Origin: Toxonevra muliebris
Lineage: Eukaryota > Arthropoda > Insecta > Diptera > Pallopteridae
Direction of reading: 5' to 3'
Length of the DNA stretch: 64,000 nucleotides
NCBI GenBank assembly: GCA_963691655.1
Contig: OY829327.1
Location: 69,018,079 to 69,082,078 of the forward strand
Shown: positions 47,760-60,231 of the stretch, piece after piece
How the letters are laid out: each line of letters starts with the position of its first letter
How positions within the stretch are numbered: position 1 is the stretch's first letter
Notes under the pieces: generated by a model
The model's database searches: none
Told to the model about the DNA's origin: nothing
What the model saw: the letters and a program-made list of their open reading frames with translations, nothing else
Position numbers and translations under genes: made by a program

Positions 47760-48225
47760 AGCTATATGCAGTTGCGGCAACGGCAAAAGAAGCAAGTCAT
47801 TTGTTACAGTGGGCTCTATAAATACCGAAATATACATCAAAGAATGTTTGACAAAAAGACTTCTTTCTTTCATAAGAGAGCACAATGTGTCCACATATTT
47901 TGGGCCCAATTTGGCATCATGTCACTACGGCAAGAAAGCTCTGGAGTAGTACCAAAGTAATAACATAGTTTTTGTACCAAAAGAGGCCAATCCTCCAAAT
48001 TGTCCGGAGCTAAGACCAGTGGAGAGATATTGGGTTCTTGTGAAAAGAAACTTAAAGAGCACAAAAAAGGTGTCCCAAAATATCGAAGATTTTAAAAGGA
48101 GATGGGCAAATTGTTCCAAAAAGGTGTCTGCAACAACTATCAAATCTCTAATGGAAGGCTTACCAAAAAAGGTCCACGAGTTCATAAATAGTGGTTGGAA
48201 TTATAAAGGTTATACTTTTCTGTAA
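47760..48225 (+). pseudogene. Tc1/mariner-type transposase remnant, C-terminal half
   Basis: The plus-strand frame reads SFVTVGSINTEIYIKECL, then FGPNLASCHYGKKALE. The expected catalytic D of the PDLASCHY motif is N here, and the next codon is a stop. It continues with VFVPKEANPPNCPELRPVER (the glutamate of RPVERYW is kept) and YWVLVKRNL..TKKVSQNI, ending with a stop at 48223-48225. The N-terminal half is absent, and one frameshift lies near 47790. This is a different family from the elements at 5, 7 and 40 kb. Confidence 0.8.
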
Positions 48226-48446
48226 TTTGTAAAATATTATCAATTAAATAAAAAAAAATCAAAACTCTAAGGTCAACCGTTTAAAAATTATTGAATTTTA
48301 TATATGTTAAGATTTTTTCGATCTCACTCCTTATTTGTTTTCAAAAATATATTATAAAATATTTTCTATCTTAAGTCGAAATGATTTTTATTTTTATCAC
48401 AGATATGCTGAGTTTTCTCAATGTAAGCTAGAATGTGTATTCATTG

Positions 48447-48564
48447 CGTTAGAACAGTGGTCTTCAATATTTTTCGTTCATGGAGTTCTTTGGCTGGCAT
48501 TCTGCAAAATTTCGTAGAGCCCCACGGTTCCATGGAAAACAGTTTGAAGATCAGTGCCTTAGAG
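48447..48564. mobile_element. hAT MITE, 102-bp deletion derivative
   Basis: The element 48455-48556 has the same ends as the 47236-47510 copy (CAGTGGTCTTCAATA; inverted CACTGATCTTCAAAC) and the same subterminal TTTCGT..GGAGTTCTTT..GGCATTC and CCATGG pieces, but lacks the middle. Flanks CGTTAGAA and CCTTAGAG match at 6 of 8. Confidence 0.75.
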
Positions 48565-49048
48565 TAAGTTGAAAGTGGTAACACAACTGTACTAATGTTA
48601 AAAGTTCAGTTCCCAGCAGCAAAAATTGACGTGGAAAATTTTACCGTGAGGTTATTTTACAGTGTGTAAAAAAGCCTAAAATTTCAAAAATAAGCGACGA
48701 AAAAAAAAAATAACAATAGAATGCAAAACTAGAACACGCTTGTGATTTCTGAATATTTGAGAAATTTCGAACAATATTTGCTTTGGATTTCAATTTAAGA
48801 TTGACGTAATTGTTTCTGTAAAAAATTCCGCCATTAATTTTCATTCGAAAAACAATTCCTTCTAAGTAACACGCCTAACTAATTTCTGATATGAAGAATC
48901 GTGCTCCTGCTTAGAACTAAACTACATGGAGTGATTAAAATTTTGATTGTGGCTTGTGGAAAAAAAACTATAAAAAATATTAAAATTTCCAAGTTTTTAT
49001 TTATTGCGAAATACTCATACTTTTCTGCACCCCCAAATGTTTACATTT

Positions 49049-49295
49049 CGCTCATTTGCGACTATACCGTCATAACTCAAAATCGGACATTTTTATGTTA
49101 TTGATAAAGAATGGACAGTTTGTATATGAACTTTTTGACCTTTCAGAAACTTGGTAGTAAACTGTTAAAGGCCATAGCTGAAGAGCAAATTTATCGTTGT
49201 TGGTTCCAAATAAAATATATCAAATTTAAAATTTTAAAAGCTTCCCCTGAATAATTCAAAATTTTCAGTTGTGACGATATAGTCGCAAATGAGCG
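49049..49295. mobile_element. 34-bp inverted-repeat element, 247 bp
   Basis: Arms 49049-49082 and 49262-49295 are inverted copies matching at 31 of 34 positions (CGCTCATTTGCGACTATA, then CGTCA.AACT.AAAA). The match stops sharply outside the arms. No coding sequence and no clear target duplication. A 67-codon frame at 48901-49104 overlaps the left arm by chance. Confidence 0.7.
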
Positions 49296-52169
49296 GTATA
49301 ATTTTCAAGTCGATAAGCTTTAACAAAACATTTCTTAAATAGTAAATTACACTTCAGTAGCTTGAGTTCAAATGAATGGCTACGTAAATCAAGTTGCTTC
49401 ATTTCTTAGAAAAACTATTTTTACAATTCCCAAAAAATTGTTGCTGAAATTAAGTTGACGCTTTCATAATGAATAATTTTTTTTTGTATAGAAAGTAAAC
49501 ACAGTAAACGCTTGCAAAAGTGCAATTTTTTTAAATTGTTTAAAATTATATTGATTTATAATGTTTGTTCGGACAGCAAAATTAAAATTAGCTAATAATT
49601 ACTATTGAAGTTGAGTAAAAATAATATGGCAAACAAATTGCAGCGAAAGTGGCAAGAAAATGTTGCATACAATTTTAGCAAATAGAGTTTGCTAACATAA
49701 TAAATAATTTTAAGTATTTGTAGCACACAATATTTTAGTTCGGAAGAAATTAGCACAAATTGATGATAACTTTTTAATGCTTTTTTTAAATATAATAATA
49801 ATTACTGTAATGAATTTTTTTATGCTGCAACCACAATAAGATTTTTATTTTTAAATAATTTATTATTTATTTTTATTCAAGCGAAACCGCAAAAGACGGG
49901 AAATTGTATTTTTTTATTTCACTTAAAATGTTGAAGTATATTTTGTAATTTTTTTTTTAAGTTTAATTTTTAATGTAAGACTTTAATATTTTTTTTTACT
50001 TATTCATTTATTTATTTTATGTTTTTGAAACACTTGAATAAACTTTGTGAAATTTTGTAAATTATTTTATTTAATTTTTTTTTAGTTTATTTACGGATAA
50101 AATATTTTAAATTTTCAAACGTTTTTACTCTTTTTTTTTTTGAATTTGTTGTAACTTAATGTTGTTGTTTTTTTTTGGATTTGTTATTGTTGGTTTGGTT
50201 GTATTTGCAAATAAGTATGAATTTAATTTCTTCCGCACGACGAGCTGAATAACTTCGTATCTGACATTAGACTGAACTAACTGTGATGTGGATAAAGTAT
50301 CTGCTACTATTTGGTGGGAATGCCTCTACCGGGTTTTTTCTGCTGCTTCTTATTTTTCTTCTTCTTTTTTATTTTTTCAGTAGCTCGTAGATACATTCGT
50401 TTGGTATTCGGCTTTCAATTCTGCTGCTATTGTCGTCGTCGTCATCTCTGTTTCGCTGCATGCATGCCGCTACTTCGTCGTTCTTTATTCACTACACTAC
50501 CTTTTTAAAACGTTTTACTACCAATTACATTTTCAGTACATTTTTATAATATTCTGTTGACTTTCGTTGGTTTTTATTGCGGTATATTTCACCTGTTTGT
50601 TGTTAGCTTAAACAAGGTTGTTGCTTAGCAACTTAATTTATTTTATTTTCTTCTTTTAAATTTAAATTTTGACTTTCAAAAGTCGCTACTACTTAAATGA
50701 ATAGTACTACACTGGCAACCCTTATGCTATCATGCTATCGCATATTTCGCAATTTTCATCACATTTTTGTTTTGATTTTGCTTTCCGATGACTAAATACT
50801 AAACCAAAAAATGAGAGGCCAAGAGAGATAGAGAGCAGTTCCGAATTACTGTGTGCACGATGTTCTCTTTTATTTGTGGTGTATGTTTTTCTTTATCTCT
50901 AAATTACGTACAAGATACAATTTGTGGATTGTATCTCACTGCGTTCTTACGACTTTTCTCTGGGTTATACATACATATAAACATACATATTATGCACATA
51001 CATAAGTATCTGTAAATATTTATTTATTTTTGTGTAGCTTACATTCACTTTGGCTCTCACAGTTTCGCTTTTGTTTTTTGTTTTTTTGCTGTTGTGGAAC
51101 ATAAATCTTCTTTGCGTGGTTTTACCTTTGATATTGTATTTTCTCACGGTGTTCGGTAGTTCCGCATCCGGAATTGACATATGTTTTATCTAGATACTTT
51201 TGGTAATAGAGAGAATAGTTTTGCAGGTGCTTCAATTTGTACATTGGCAGAAAATACTTGGAGGTACATGTGAGCTGTTAAATGCAGAAGTGATGTAAGT
51301 CAAAATCAGATTTGGAAAATACATTGGTTTTGTAAAAGTACTGTACAAAATAAGTTAATTTTGAAATTCAGTTTTCCTCACATGTTCAGCCTAAATTTAC
51401 GCCATTTTCTAACTGAATGCAGTTAAAATTATTGTATGGAGGTGAAAGTTCAAATTATAAAAAAAGGCATACATCACTTTTACAGTCAACGTCTCAAATG
51501 TTTCATATTTGATCAGCTATTTGAATACTTTTAATATCAGAATTTAGTACCAGCAATTATTTTAGTTTATAGGAGAGGTTGAAGAAGAAAGAGGAATTTT
51601 ATTTTTAAAAAAGGACTAAATTTTACTTGTGTGTACACCAAAGTTTGCCCTTATAGCACTTAGATTACAAAAAAATTTCAGCTTCTTAATCAGCTTTTGT
51701 TGCTATGTAAATACAATGCCATACGACGGAACATTTTCTTCTACAATTTGTATTCGTAGGGATTCTTAGTGAAAGATCATTGAAAATCGAAATGCATCGA
51801 TCTTGGATATTGTTTGGAAAGAGGCTGTTTTAGATGCCACAAAAGTATTATAATCTAAAAGAAGATCAATGGGTCTTTTCGAGATACTTATTCATCAATA
51901 CTCCTTCCCATTTAGGCACTATGGACCCAAGAACTCCAATATGAGAGTGCTTCAAGAGTTTGTTTCTGTAATAACATATGCAATAAGTATTAAAACAAAT
52001 CCTGAAAAAAAATTCAAAAATCAATTCCATCCTTATTTTTAAAAATTTAACTAAAAGTTGGGGAAAAAGTGTGCTCATTATCAATGTGATTATTGATAAT
52101 TATAGCCCTGGAAGTGTTAATTCCACTTTCCTTAAGGTGTAAATTATTTAAGTTTATAAACAATTTTTA
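49296..52169. other. AT-rich non-coding DNA
   Basis: T-rich tracts through 50160. A GC-richer patch at 50390-50500 with CGTCGTCGTC gives a short plus-strand frame (50311-50508) without a domain. TATG/TACA repeats near 50970-51005. No gene. Confidence 0.5.
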
Positions 52170-52330
52170 TGTCCGAAGTACGCCCGCCCTCTCTTGTCGT
52201 AGATCCGCCCCTGTTTGTAGGTATAATATACACTTAAATTGGGGATAAAATCTCCCTTTCCCGATAAGAATTTCATACATTTTGATCGCAGGTCATGAAT
52301 AGAAAAAAATAAATAAAGGGTTGAAATATT
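52170..52330 (-). mobile_element. Diverged MITE fragment related to CACTAGCGG family
   Basis: The minus strand reads CAGGGGCGGATCTACGAC (about 52195-52212), and the plus strand contains TCATACATTTTGATCG (52272-52287), which is identical to a segment of the 63479-63581 element. Both halves are rearranged relative to the intact copies, so this is a fragment. Confidence 0.4.
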
Positions 52331-52509
52331 TAAAGTGAGGTTGTTATCCTTAACACTACCATTTGAAATTTTCTTGCATATTCTTTTTCCCAATGGAAGG
52401 ATATTGGTTGCCCAAATTAATTGGTTTGATTCATTAATATAGGAACATAAAATTGGCGCGTTCAGGAAATTCTCTTAATGAATCCTTAAGGGTATCGGTT
52501 CCAGACAAG

Positions 52510-53100
52510 AGGGGAACGTAACTCCAGTTTAAGGTACTGGCCAAAATTGAACCGTGACATAGAGCAGTTAATATCGAAATGCGATCCGTGCAAGCACGCA
52601 CACTCTAGCCCGGAAAAGTGCGCTCTGATTTCTACCGACTCTGCTTGGTCGAGGATCCATATAGATTTTGCTGAATATTCAGAATTTTTCCTTTTTAATA
52701 TAAAACAAAAGAAATTACAACTAATTTTACAATTAATGAAGTGTTTTTTAGGGTCGGATTGTTGGATACGTTGGTGAGTGATAGTGGGCGACAGTTCACG
52801 TCAAGCGAGTTTCAGAACTTTTTGTCAGCTAATCAGATAAAGCATTGCTTGACGGCCTCTGTCACCCTGCCACTAACGGCCAGGCCGAAAATTTTGTAAA
52901 AACTTTTAAAAAAACAATGTATGTAAATTTAGGTGGTGGGTCAAATAATATTACAGAAATATTAGACAACTTTTTAATTGATTATCGTTGTACCAAGGAT
53001 TGCGCTACTGGGGAATCACTCGCAAAGTTATTGCGGAGTAGAGAAGTAAAAAACCGATTGTCCCTTCTTAAACCACCGCCCGTGAGAGGCAAAATTTGTA
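52510..53100 (+). pseudogene. Ty3/gypsy integrase remnant
   Basis: Frames give RYWPKLNRDIEQLISKCDPC (zinc-binding part with the C-x2-C), SAWSRIHIDFAEY with the first catalytic aspartate, then, after a deletion of about 60 residues and a frame change, LVSDSGRQFTSSEFQ with the second aspartate. A further frame change gives HPATNGQAENFVKTFKK with the catalytic glutamate, and LIDYRCTKDCATGE..LL. This order is that of retrotransposon integrases. At least two frameshifts plus the internal deletion make it inactive. No reverse transcriptase or gag is visible upstream. Confidence 0.85.
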
Positions 53101-55131
53101 ATTGCCAACTATCGAACATAAAAAATAGAAAGGGCAAGAGAGCTTTGAGTTTCGAAGTTTTATTGAATTGTTGTGCATATTACATTTGCAAATATATTTT
53201 CCGATTTCCAAACTTGCATGGTTAGTTGTAGAGTACTGCATTCATTAATAAGTGGAAGCGCATCATTACCTACATTGTGGTAGTCTATATAAGTACTAAT
53301 GTTATGTTAGCTGTAAGAATATATTGCAAAATGAATAAAACAGTCGCTTTCTAACTTATTATATATTTATTAACAGGGATCGTATCGAGACTTCCCACAG
53401 TTTACACTGGGTACTTATATAAAGAAACTACGTATTCTCTTTAACACTCATTGTAGAAGTTATGAAAACTTGGGTAAAATAAAATCACTTAGTCATTTTT
53501 TTTATAAATATCCATATTGCCTAGATAACTTGTCTGATTTCTCGGCAGTAAGTCCGAAAATTCTGTTTGGATACCTAAACTCATTAGGTTTGCTGAGGAT
53601 CATTCACCGTAAGCAACCAACCAACTTATATAACTTAGATCAAGCTAACGTACTCATTAAGTTTTACTTTTATGAGTCTCTAATTTATGTTAGGTGTTAT
53701 GACATATTTATTAGTAGATAGAACTAATGTTATTGCTTATCGTTACGAAAACTTGCAAACATTTGCTTTGCTTCCAGATTATTGAGTTTCGATTTTAAAT
53801 TTTTGTTTAAAAACTAAAGTTACATGAATCTACATAAATCTTTCTACTGAAATTCATTGTATTTATGCATATGCACATCCTTACATACATGCATATCCAT
53901 TTATAATGAATATTAAAAACAATTTTGTATGAAACTTGAAAAACTTTCCAATATCTTTTTAACTGGTGCCCTCTGAAAAGACAGCAACTGCAACAACAAC
54001 AACAGCAGCTGAAGTAAAGTCGTGCTTGCTTAAAAATGTAATTTATTTTCATTCAGCTAACATGACTTTAAACTCAAGTTTTATTTACTAGCGATAAGGG
54101 ATTCAAAATACAAATGGTCACACACACATCCGCATAGAAACATTCAGACAGACAGACAAATGCTGATATAGACGCGCCATAGCGAAAACTAACGAAAAAG
54201 AAACGAAAAATATTTTGCTTACAAGTATCACGAAAATATCAAGAAAAAATAGAAACGTAAGAAAACTTTCGTTCTTCCGCCAAAAGTATCTCAGTAATTT
54301 CAAGTAAAATGCAACACACACACACATGCGGGTGAAATCCATACTCATACAGAGATATAAATAATAGCCAGTAATAGTAGAAGTAAATACATAGGTACGA
54401 AGCGATGATAAGATACAAGTTGAAAAAGAAGCAGCAAAAGAAGTAGAAGGATACAATATCCAACACACTTAACAACTGAATGGGCGGACGGACTCAGGCG
54501 CTGCTGTGCAGTAAATCACAAAGCATGTGAGAAAAAAGAGGAGCAACTTAAAAAGAAAACACAAATATTGCACAAATAAACAAAAATCATGAAAAACGTA
54601 GAAAAAGCGAAACGAAGGCAAATAATTTTCCATTTCTAAAATGCTGCGCTTACATAATATAAGATAACTAACTTGGTTTTTAACACACATACACACACAC
54701 ACATATATTCGTGCCACACACCGAAATAGACACTCGTAACCTATTCTCATTTTCTTTAAACATTTTTACATCCATACTCACTAGATTTAGTCAAAATGCT
54801 GGGCACTTTTCTTTTGACTTTGCGTCACTATATGTACACCAAAACACAGAAAACTCATGTGACGCGCACTCTTCTTTGAAAGTTTCATTTGATTCCATTG
54901 TTGGTTTCTAGTTGTTGCTGTTGCTAACTGTTTGCTACTGGTTGTTGTTGGTTGGTTGTTGTGTTGTTTCGGTATTAGCATTACCATTTTGGCCAAGATG
55001 ATCACATTTACCGAAAGTACTTTGATAGAACCCACTACCATTTCTCCACTTCCACCACTTGCACTTTTATGCTACCGTTCATTAGCTGCGCTAGCATTTT
55101 ATTTTATTGGTGGGAGTGTATGTATGTACAT
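53101..55131. other. Non-coding DNA, possible LTR remnant at the start
   Basis: After the integrase debris, about 53167-53375 carries AATAAA (53333) and ends TATTAACA, which could be a decayed long terminal repeat; with no second copy this stays a guess. CAA/CAG runs near 53988-54008 and GTT-rich DNA at 54900-54970 are simple repeats. Minus-strand frames at 54118-54750 are low-complexity and unsupported. Confidence 0.45.
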
Positions 55132-55588
55132 ACATTAGAGTGGTTCTTAGGCATATGGGGGAAATTTTTTTATATTGTTTTTACCCTACGCCTCTAATTT
55201 TTTTCCTTTATGTGAAAAATGCAAACTGTGAAAGTTTCAGGACTCAAAGTTTATATATGAAAAACACTCTCGTATTATCAAATAGTCCAGTCGGTAGAGT
55301 AAAAAATCCCCCAAAAGTTCATAATAATTCTTATCTGAGATTTTTTTTTCAGTAATATTTAGTTGGAGTATAATAGATGGAAAAACCAATATATATATAT
55401 AATATAATAATAAATAAACAGCATATTACATACATACATATCACATTTTTTGAAGCCGAGGAGGCACGTTTAAATATAAATATTTTTGTCTGAAACTTTT
55501 ACAGCTTACATTATTCGCATAAAGGAACAAAATTAGTGGGCGTATGGAAAAATATTCCAAAGTTAAACATTAAGGACCACTCTAATGT
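55132..55588. mobile_element. ACATTAGAGTGG MITE, 457 bp
   Basis: Left end ACATTAGAGTGGTTCTTA (55132-55149) and right end, inverted, ACATTAGAGTGGTCCTTA (55571-55588) differ at one of 18 positions. The inside is AT-rich and non-coding; an 82-codon frame from 55107 runs across the left end and is not a gene. TACAT occurs on both outer sides. Confidence 0.75.
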
Positions 55589-56309
55589 ACATTTGTGTGA
55601 GTGTGTGTCTATTATATTTTTTTCTTTTTTTTAATTTCTTCGTTTTATTATGAGAGAGGATTCGGTTCCCTCCCTCGTTACATATCATGGTTTGTTGTTA
55701 TGGTTGCTTCTTTTTGCCGGTTCTCTTCTTATTTATTTTTTTTTACTAACAAATGCTTTACGCTTGAGTAGTAGTGCTTGGTACTTGGTAGCATTCGTCG
55801 TTGCTGATGTTTTCTTTTTATTTTTATCCTAATTTTACAATGAGTTGCCAAGCAGTAGGAGAAAGAAGGAGGATTTATTTTATCTGTTATTGCGAGTATG
55901 TCTTACATACTTTATCTAGTTAGTCGTAAGTTGGAAAGTAGTCTGGTTTGTTGGTTAGTTAGTTTCCGTTGCAATCATGTTTGTTACTCTTCACGTTCTT
56001 CTTTTTTTATAGCCTTTTACCTAGTTCCACATATTATTACGAAATAGGGAATGTGTTTGATTGTTTGGTTACAATTTAAGTTTATGTGTGGAGGATAATC
56101 TATGCAGGTTTTGGAAGTTTCGCTTCTACACACACATTCAATTACTATGGATTGCTTTTGGATTTATTTGTGTTCATATATGAAATTTTAAAGGTGAAAT
56201 CTAAAAATTTTTGGATTGAAAGAAAGGTCCTCGAAAAGAAGCACATGATGTGACAATTTCATTTGGAAACTTTTGCTCTTTTCTTGTTGTTCAATAGTCA
56301 ATGCAAGTC
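55589..56309. other. T-rich non-coding DNA
   Basis: Includes a 60-codon frame (55650-55832) with two hydrophobic segments, most simply explained by T-richness. No gene supported. Confidence 0.5.
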
Positions 56310-56802
56310 AATGCAGTTAGAGGTGATTTGAGGCAGGCAGAAACCATAGAAAACTAGGGTCTATACGCAGCATTCAGATTGTAAGAGTTGTCATAGGTAG
56401 TGATAAATCAAAACAAAAAAGTCAGAGAAAATCAGTAACTATAAGGGGTAATCGGATTAAATTAGTGGTAGTCAGAAAGTAATCCTAAGCAATCTGGGCC
56501 AATAAGATGCAATCAGAAGGAATTATAATTACTTTGATGAAATCAGAGGTAATAAAGACAATCAATGGCATCCATAAATTGTTTGAGGGAATCAGAAGAG
56601 AGTATACAGGCTGTAGAGGGCAATTAAAAGCAATAACTGGCAACCAGAAATTATCGCATACAGCCAGAGGCAGTAAGAAATAAATTGCCAGAGGCATACA
56701 AAAGCAGTTTGAAGAAGTAGAGAAAGGACCGTTATCTTGAAGTAACCACAAGCAGCCAGAGACAATCAAAGGCAGCCAGAGGCAATCAGAGGCAGCCAAG
56801 GC
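56310..56802. repeat. Degenerate 10-bp minisatellite
   Basis: A decamer CARYCAGAGG repeats with drift. The cleanest part is 56753-56799, alternating CAGCCAGAGG and CAATCAGAGG. Eroded units (CAACCAGAAA, CAGTAAGAAA, GAATCAGAAG) extend back over several hundred bases. It creates a 124-codon minus-strand frame (56485-56859) whose product merely repeats LWLPLIVS-like units. Confidence 0.7.
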
Positions 56803-59800
56803 CTTTATTGAGCACTTTAGGGTGGTAAGAGTAAATTTTAGGAAATATGCGGCAGTCAAACATAAGAAAAGCTGTCTGAAGTAATCAAAGGAAGATTAAG
56901 TCTGCGGAAACTGACTGCAATAAAAGATAAAAAGACACAGTCATAAGCTTTAATACAAGTACATCACTACCTCGATATACGGCCCCTTTATATACGTTAT
57001 TCTGTTCTAACGGCCTTTCTGAATTATGCCTCAGCTCCGATTTGGAACACAAATTTGTTAGTTTTACGACCAAAATTAAAAAAAAAACCAAAATGAGCCT
57101 CTTCTGCACTCATCGCATGATGAGATAACATACTTAACGCATTGTTGTTTACTTTATTATAAAAGTTTTCGTTTTCATGTTCTAAAAATTGCAACCATGG
57201 GTTTTTAAATTTTTTATTTTCTATTTCTAGTGCAATTAGAAAAAAGTAAACTATAAACTGAAATAAACTATACAATGAAACAATACAAACAATTTTTGAA
57301 ATATTCCACTATTCCATTGATATGTAAGTATATTCCACAACCATTTTTGATATATAATTTATGTATTGCATACTTCTAGGCTTAAAATAAAATATATGAT
57401 AAAATACACACGTATAAACTTACACATATTATGAAACCTCACACGATACCGACGTGTAGTTGTTTTTAATTTCTATCTATTCACTCCACTATAAATTTTC
57501 CTTCAGCTTCGAGTAAAGATGTTATTACATAAAAAAAAATGAATTGAATCTCGTTTCAGGGAGTGAAACAAAATGTCAACAATGCGTACTTGAGTGTACG
57601 TTTACAGAAAAAAAAAGAAGAAAAATAAAATGCAATTGATTAAACTAAGGTTATCCCATTTAGGACGAGCGAGAACCAAAGTAGATAGATCAAGAAAGTA
57701 ACTTGAGAAAAAAATTGTTTTTTAACCTGGCTCAGGAACAGCTCAGCGACAAGGTGCCATATAGCATCGTTAGGCATTACTGGGTTATGATTTTATTTAT
57801 TTATTATTTTGCTATTAATTTTTTTGAATTTCATTGTTATGCATTTTTAATATTGCATTGAATTCTGTGAATTCATAATGAATTGTGTTGTTATTAATTG
57901 GAATAAACTTTGCTTGTATTAAATGGAAAAAAGTAGTAAGTTTTGGTTATTATTCTAACATGGAACCAATGTTTTGCTTATTGTATGAAAAGAAAGGACT
58001 CGTTATATGGATAAAGGGTTAATTTTGAAGGGAAGCTCAAAATTTTTGCACTTACTCTTGAAAGAACGTATGTTCATCTATTCTGGCTACAACTATTACA
58101 AATGGCGAAGTGCCGATTCAATTTAAAGAAGAATGAAACCATATACTTAAACTTCTATGTGAGTGTGGCTCTGGGGAAAGCTTTGAAGTCCAAAGTTGCC
58201 TTAAGGAATCTTGAATCTGGCACGAGTGTAGATGAGGACTATTATAATAATAATATGATTAAAAATTTATTATACACCAATTTTATGCCACATCAAAGAG
58301 AATGTTTGGGTATGAAAGAGTTAAGCGTTTCCCAAATCGGATTTCCTGTAAACTGGAGACGAAGATATTGAAATTTGGATTAGTTGCACAGAAAATATCG
58401 AATTGCTTCAGGGGTTTCTTCATTTTTACAGAATGGGAGGATGAAGAATGCCCTTCCTTGTTTCACAGCTCAATGACGGTGTTAGAATATAACTTCAATA
58501 TAAATTCCTTTTTATCGGCGGCAAACATTCTACATTTCTCAGGCCAAGGAGTCCTATATATGTATAATACAATACTCATATTTATCTCACACGACTTTTC
58601 CTACCATTACCAAAAAATTATTTACTGCAGTCAATCAAACATTAATATTAAATACAATAGTTTTTTATTATTTCGTAATGTGCATGCATTTATAACCTTT
58701 TTTTTTTAGTAATTATTATTTAAATTGCCAATAAAAATTGATCAAACAAACAAAATCTCCGCCAAATCGCGAAATTTCCATGTCAGTCTCACATGCATGA
58801 TGCATTTATGTATAAAAAGAAACTCATTTCATTTTTCGCATATTATTTATTTATTCATAGTTTTCATGTTTTTTTTGTTTTTTTAAGTCATAATAACAAT
58901 ATATGAGCTGAGCTCTCCTTACTCTACCATATTTTTGCATATCAACAACAGAATACGTAAGTAGTCAGCCACATCCTCTAGCGGGTAGGGCGGTACCTTT
59001 TCTACCGCCTAGTAAGTACTACATAGCTAGGCCAAGTAGTAGACCTTTTTTTGACTACGCTTTATTCATTGGCTATAAATATTTCATGTGATTTAATGTC
59101 GTTACTTTATTTTTCTATCATGACAAATAACAATTATTCTAAAATTACACACAATTTCTACCTTGCGATTTCATGTCATCAGTCGAGTTGACGTGATTTT
59201 CTGATATAATTTTTTATTTTGTTGTTATTTTCTTAATTTCTTGTTATTTTTATTATGATTGTCATGTATGTATTTTCTTGTTTATTCGATAAAAACAAAA
59301 TATTCTCAAACTTCCAATATGTTTGGTGATTGGAACGAAATTGTTCCAAGTTGAATAGTTGGTAATAAGTATTATCAAATCAAAAATAGTTTCTCGAATT
59401 TGCATAATATTATTTTTTTTTATTCAATAGGAATGAAGGGAACTTTATTATATTCGATATACTAAATGCAATTGCTTGATTAACGTAATTTTCTTTTTTG
59501 TAATTTATTGTTCTTTTGCATCAATATTCAATAAACAAAAATTGTCTACCAAAAAACAAATCATTCTGACGTAAATTTGTCAAAAAAATAATTTTAAACT
59601 TTACAATTACATATAATAAGTAATTTAAGAGTGCGTAATTAAATGGAAAAGGAATGTTCTAGTTGGAACAAAAAATTCTCTACAGCGGCACGTTCTCACT
59701 GCGGTATAACCACGAGTTAAGGATGATGTGTTTATGAACAGCAGATTCGCGTTCTAAGTTGAGTATTTAACTTTACTTTATTTTGAAATTTCTTTGTAAC

Positions 59801-60041
59801 CATTTTTTAATCATTTTTTATTTATTTATTTATTTATTTCTATATTTCAAAATGCCTGCCAACATAAATATCAGTTTGTTATTTAATAAACAAATAAGTA
59901 AACAAAATAACACCGAATATCTGGAAACTGAAACGTTTGAAACGCATCAAAAAAAAAAAAAAAACATTTTTGCAAATTACATATTTAATCTCGTTTTCTG
60001 ATTTCATTTTTAATTTACTGTGGTTGGAAAATTTTTTCAAG
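56803..60041. other. AT-rich non-coding DNA
   Basis: Two overlapping frames at 58102-58709 (89 and 135 codons) look slightly protein-like at the start (MAKCRFNLKKNETIYLNFYV) but have no domain. A strong hairpin GGCGGTA/TACCGCC lies at about 58989-59009. No gene is supported. Confidence 0.45.
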
Positions 60042-60092
60042 GGTGGTCAATCTAGCCGGAAAATCGTGTCTGCTGCTGCCATGAATGAACAG
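60042..60092 (+). CDS. Candidate 51-bp exon
   Basis: Acceptor-like ATTTTTTCAAG ends at 60041 and donor-like CAG/GTTTGT starts at 60093. Between them are 51 bp, a multiple of three, open only in the first frame, with coding-like codons: GGQSSRKIVSAAAMNEQ. That is what a phase-0 alternative micro-exon of a long-intron gene would look like. I cannot name the protein, and no neighbouring exon is visible. Confidence 0.3.
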
Positions 60093-60231
60093 GTTTGTAT
60101 GTCCATAAACACGAAATAAAATGTAGTTATGTAAAATCGTGTTTAGTATAAAATTTTTGTATGGTAAACTCAGTTTTTAAAAATAAACTTGAGTTTATGC
60201 TGCACCAAGAACGTATTATTAAACTGAATTA

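Noticed and set aside
53167..53375. 3' long terminal repeat of the gypsy remnant
   Set aside because: Only AATAAA and a plausible end are seen; there is no second LTR copy in the window to compare.
53807..54750. Minus-strand frames of 78-116 codons
   Set aside because: Cysteine/phenylalanine-rich products arise from CAA/CAG and CA repeats read on the opposite strand.
55650..55832. 60-codon frame with two hydrophobic segments, a possible small membrane protein
   Set aside because: T-rich DNA gives F/L-rich peptides by chance; no conservation or promoter evidence is visible.
56485..56859. 124-codon minus-strand frame
   Set aside because: It is produced by the 10-bp minisatellite; the repeating LWLPLIVS-like peptide follows the DNA repeat.
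58989..59009. GC-rich hairpin resembling a bacterial terminator
   Set aside because: No gene precedes it and rho-independent termination does not apply in a fly genome.
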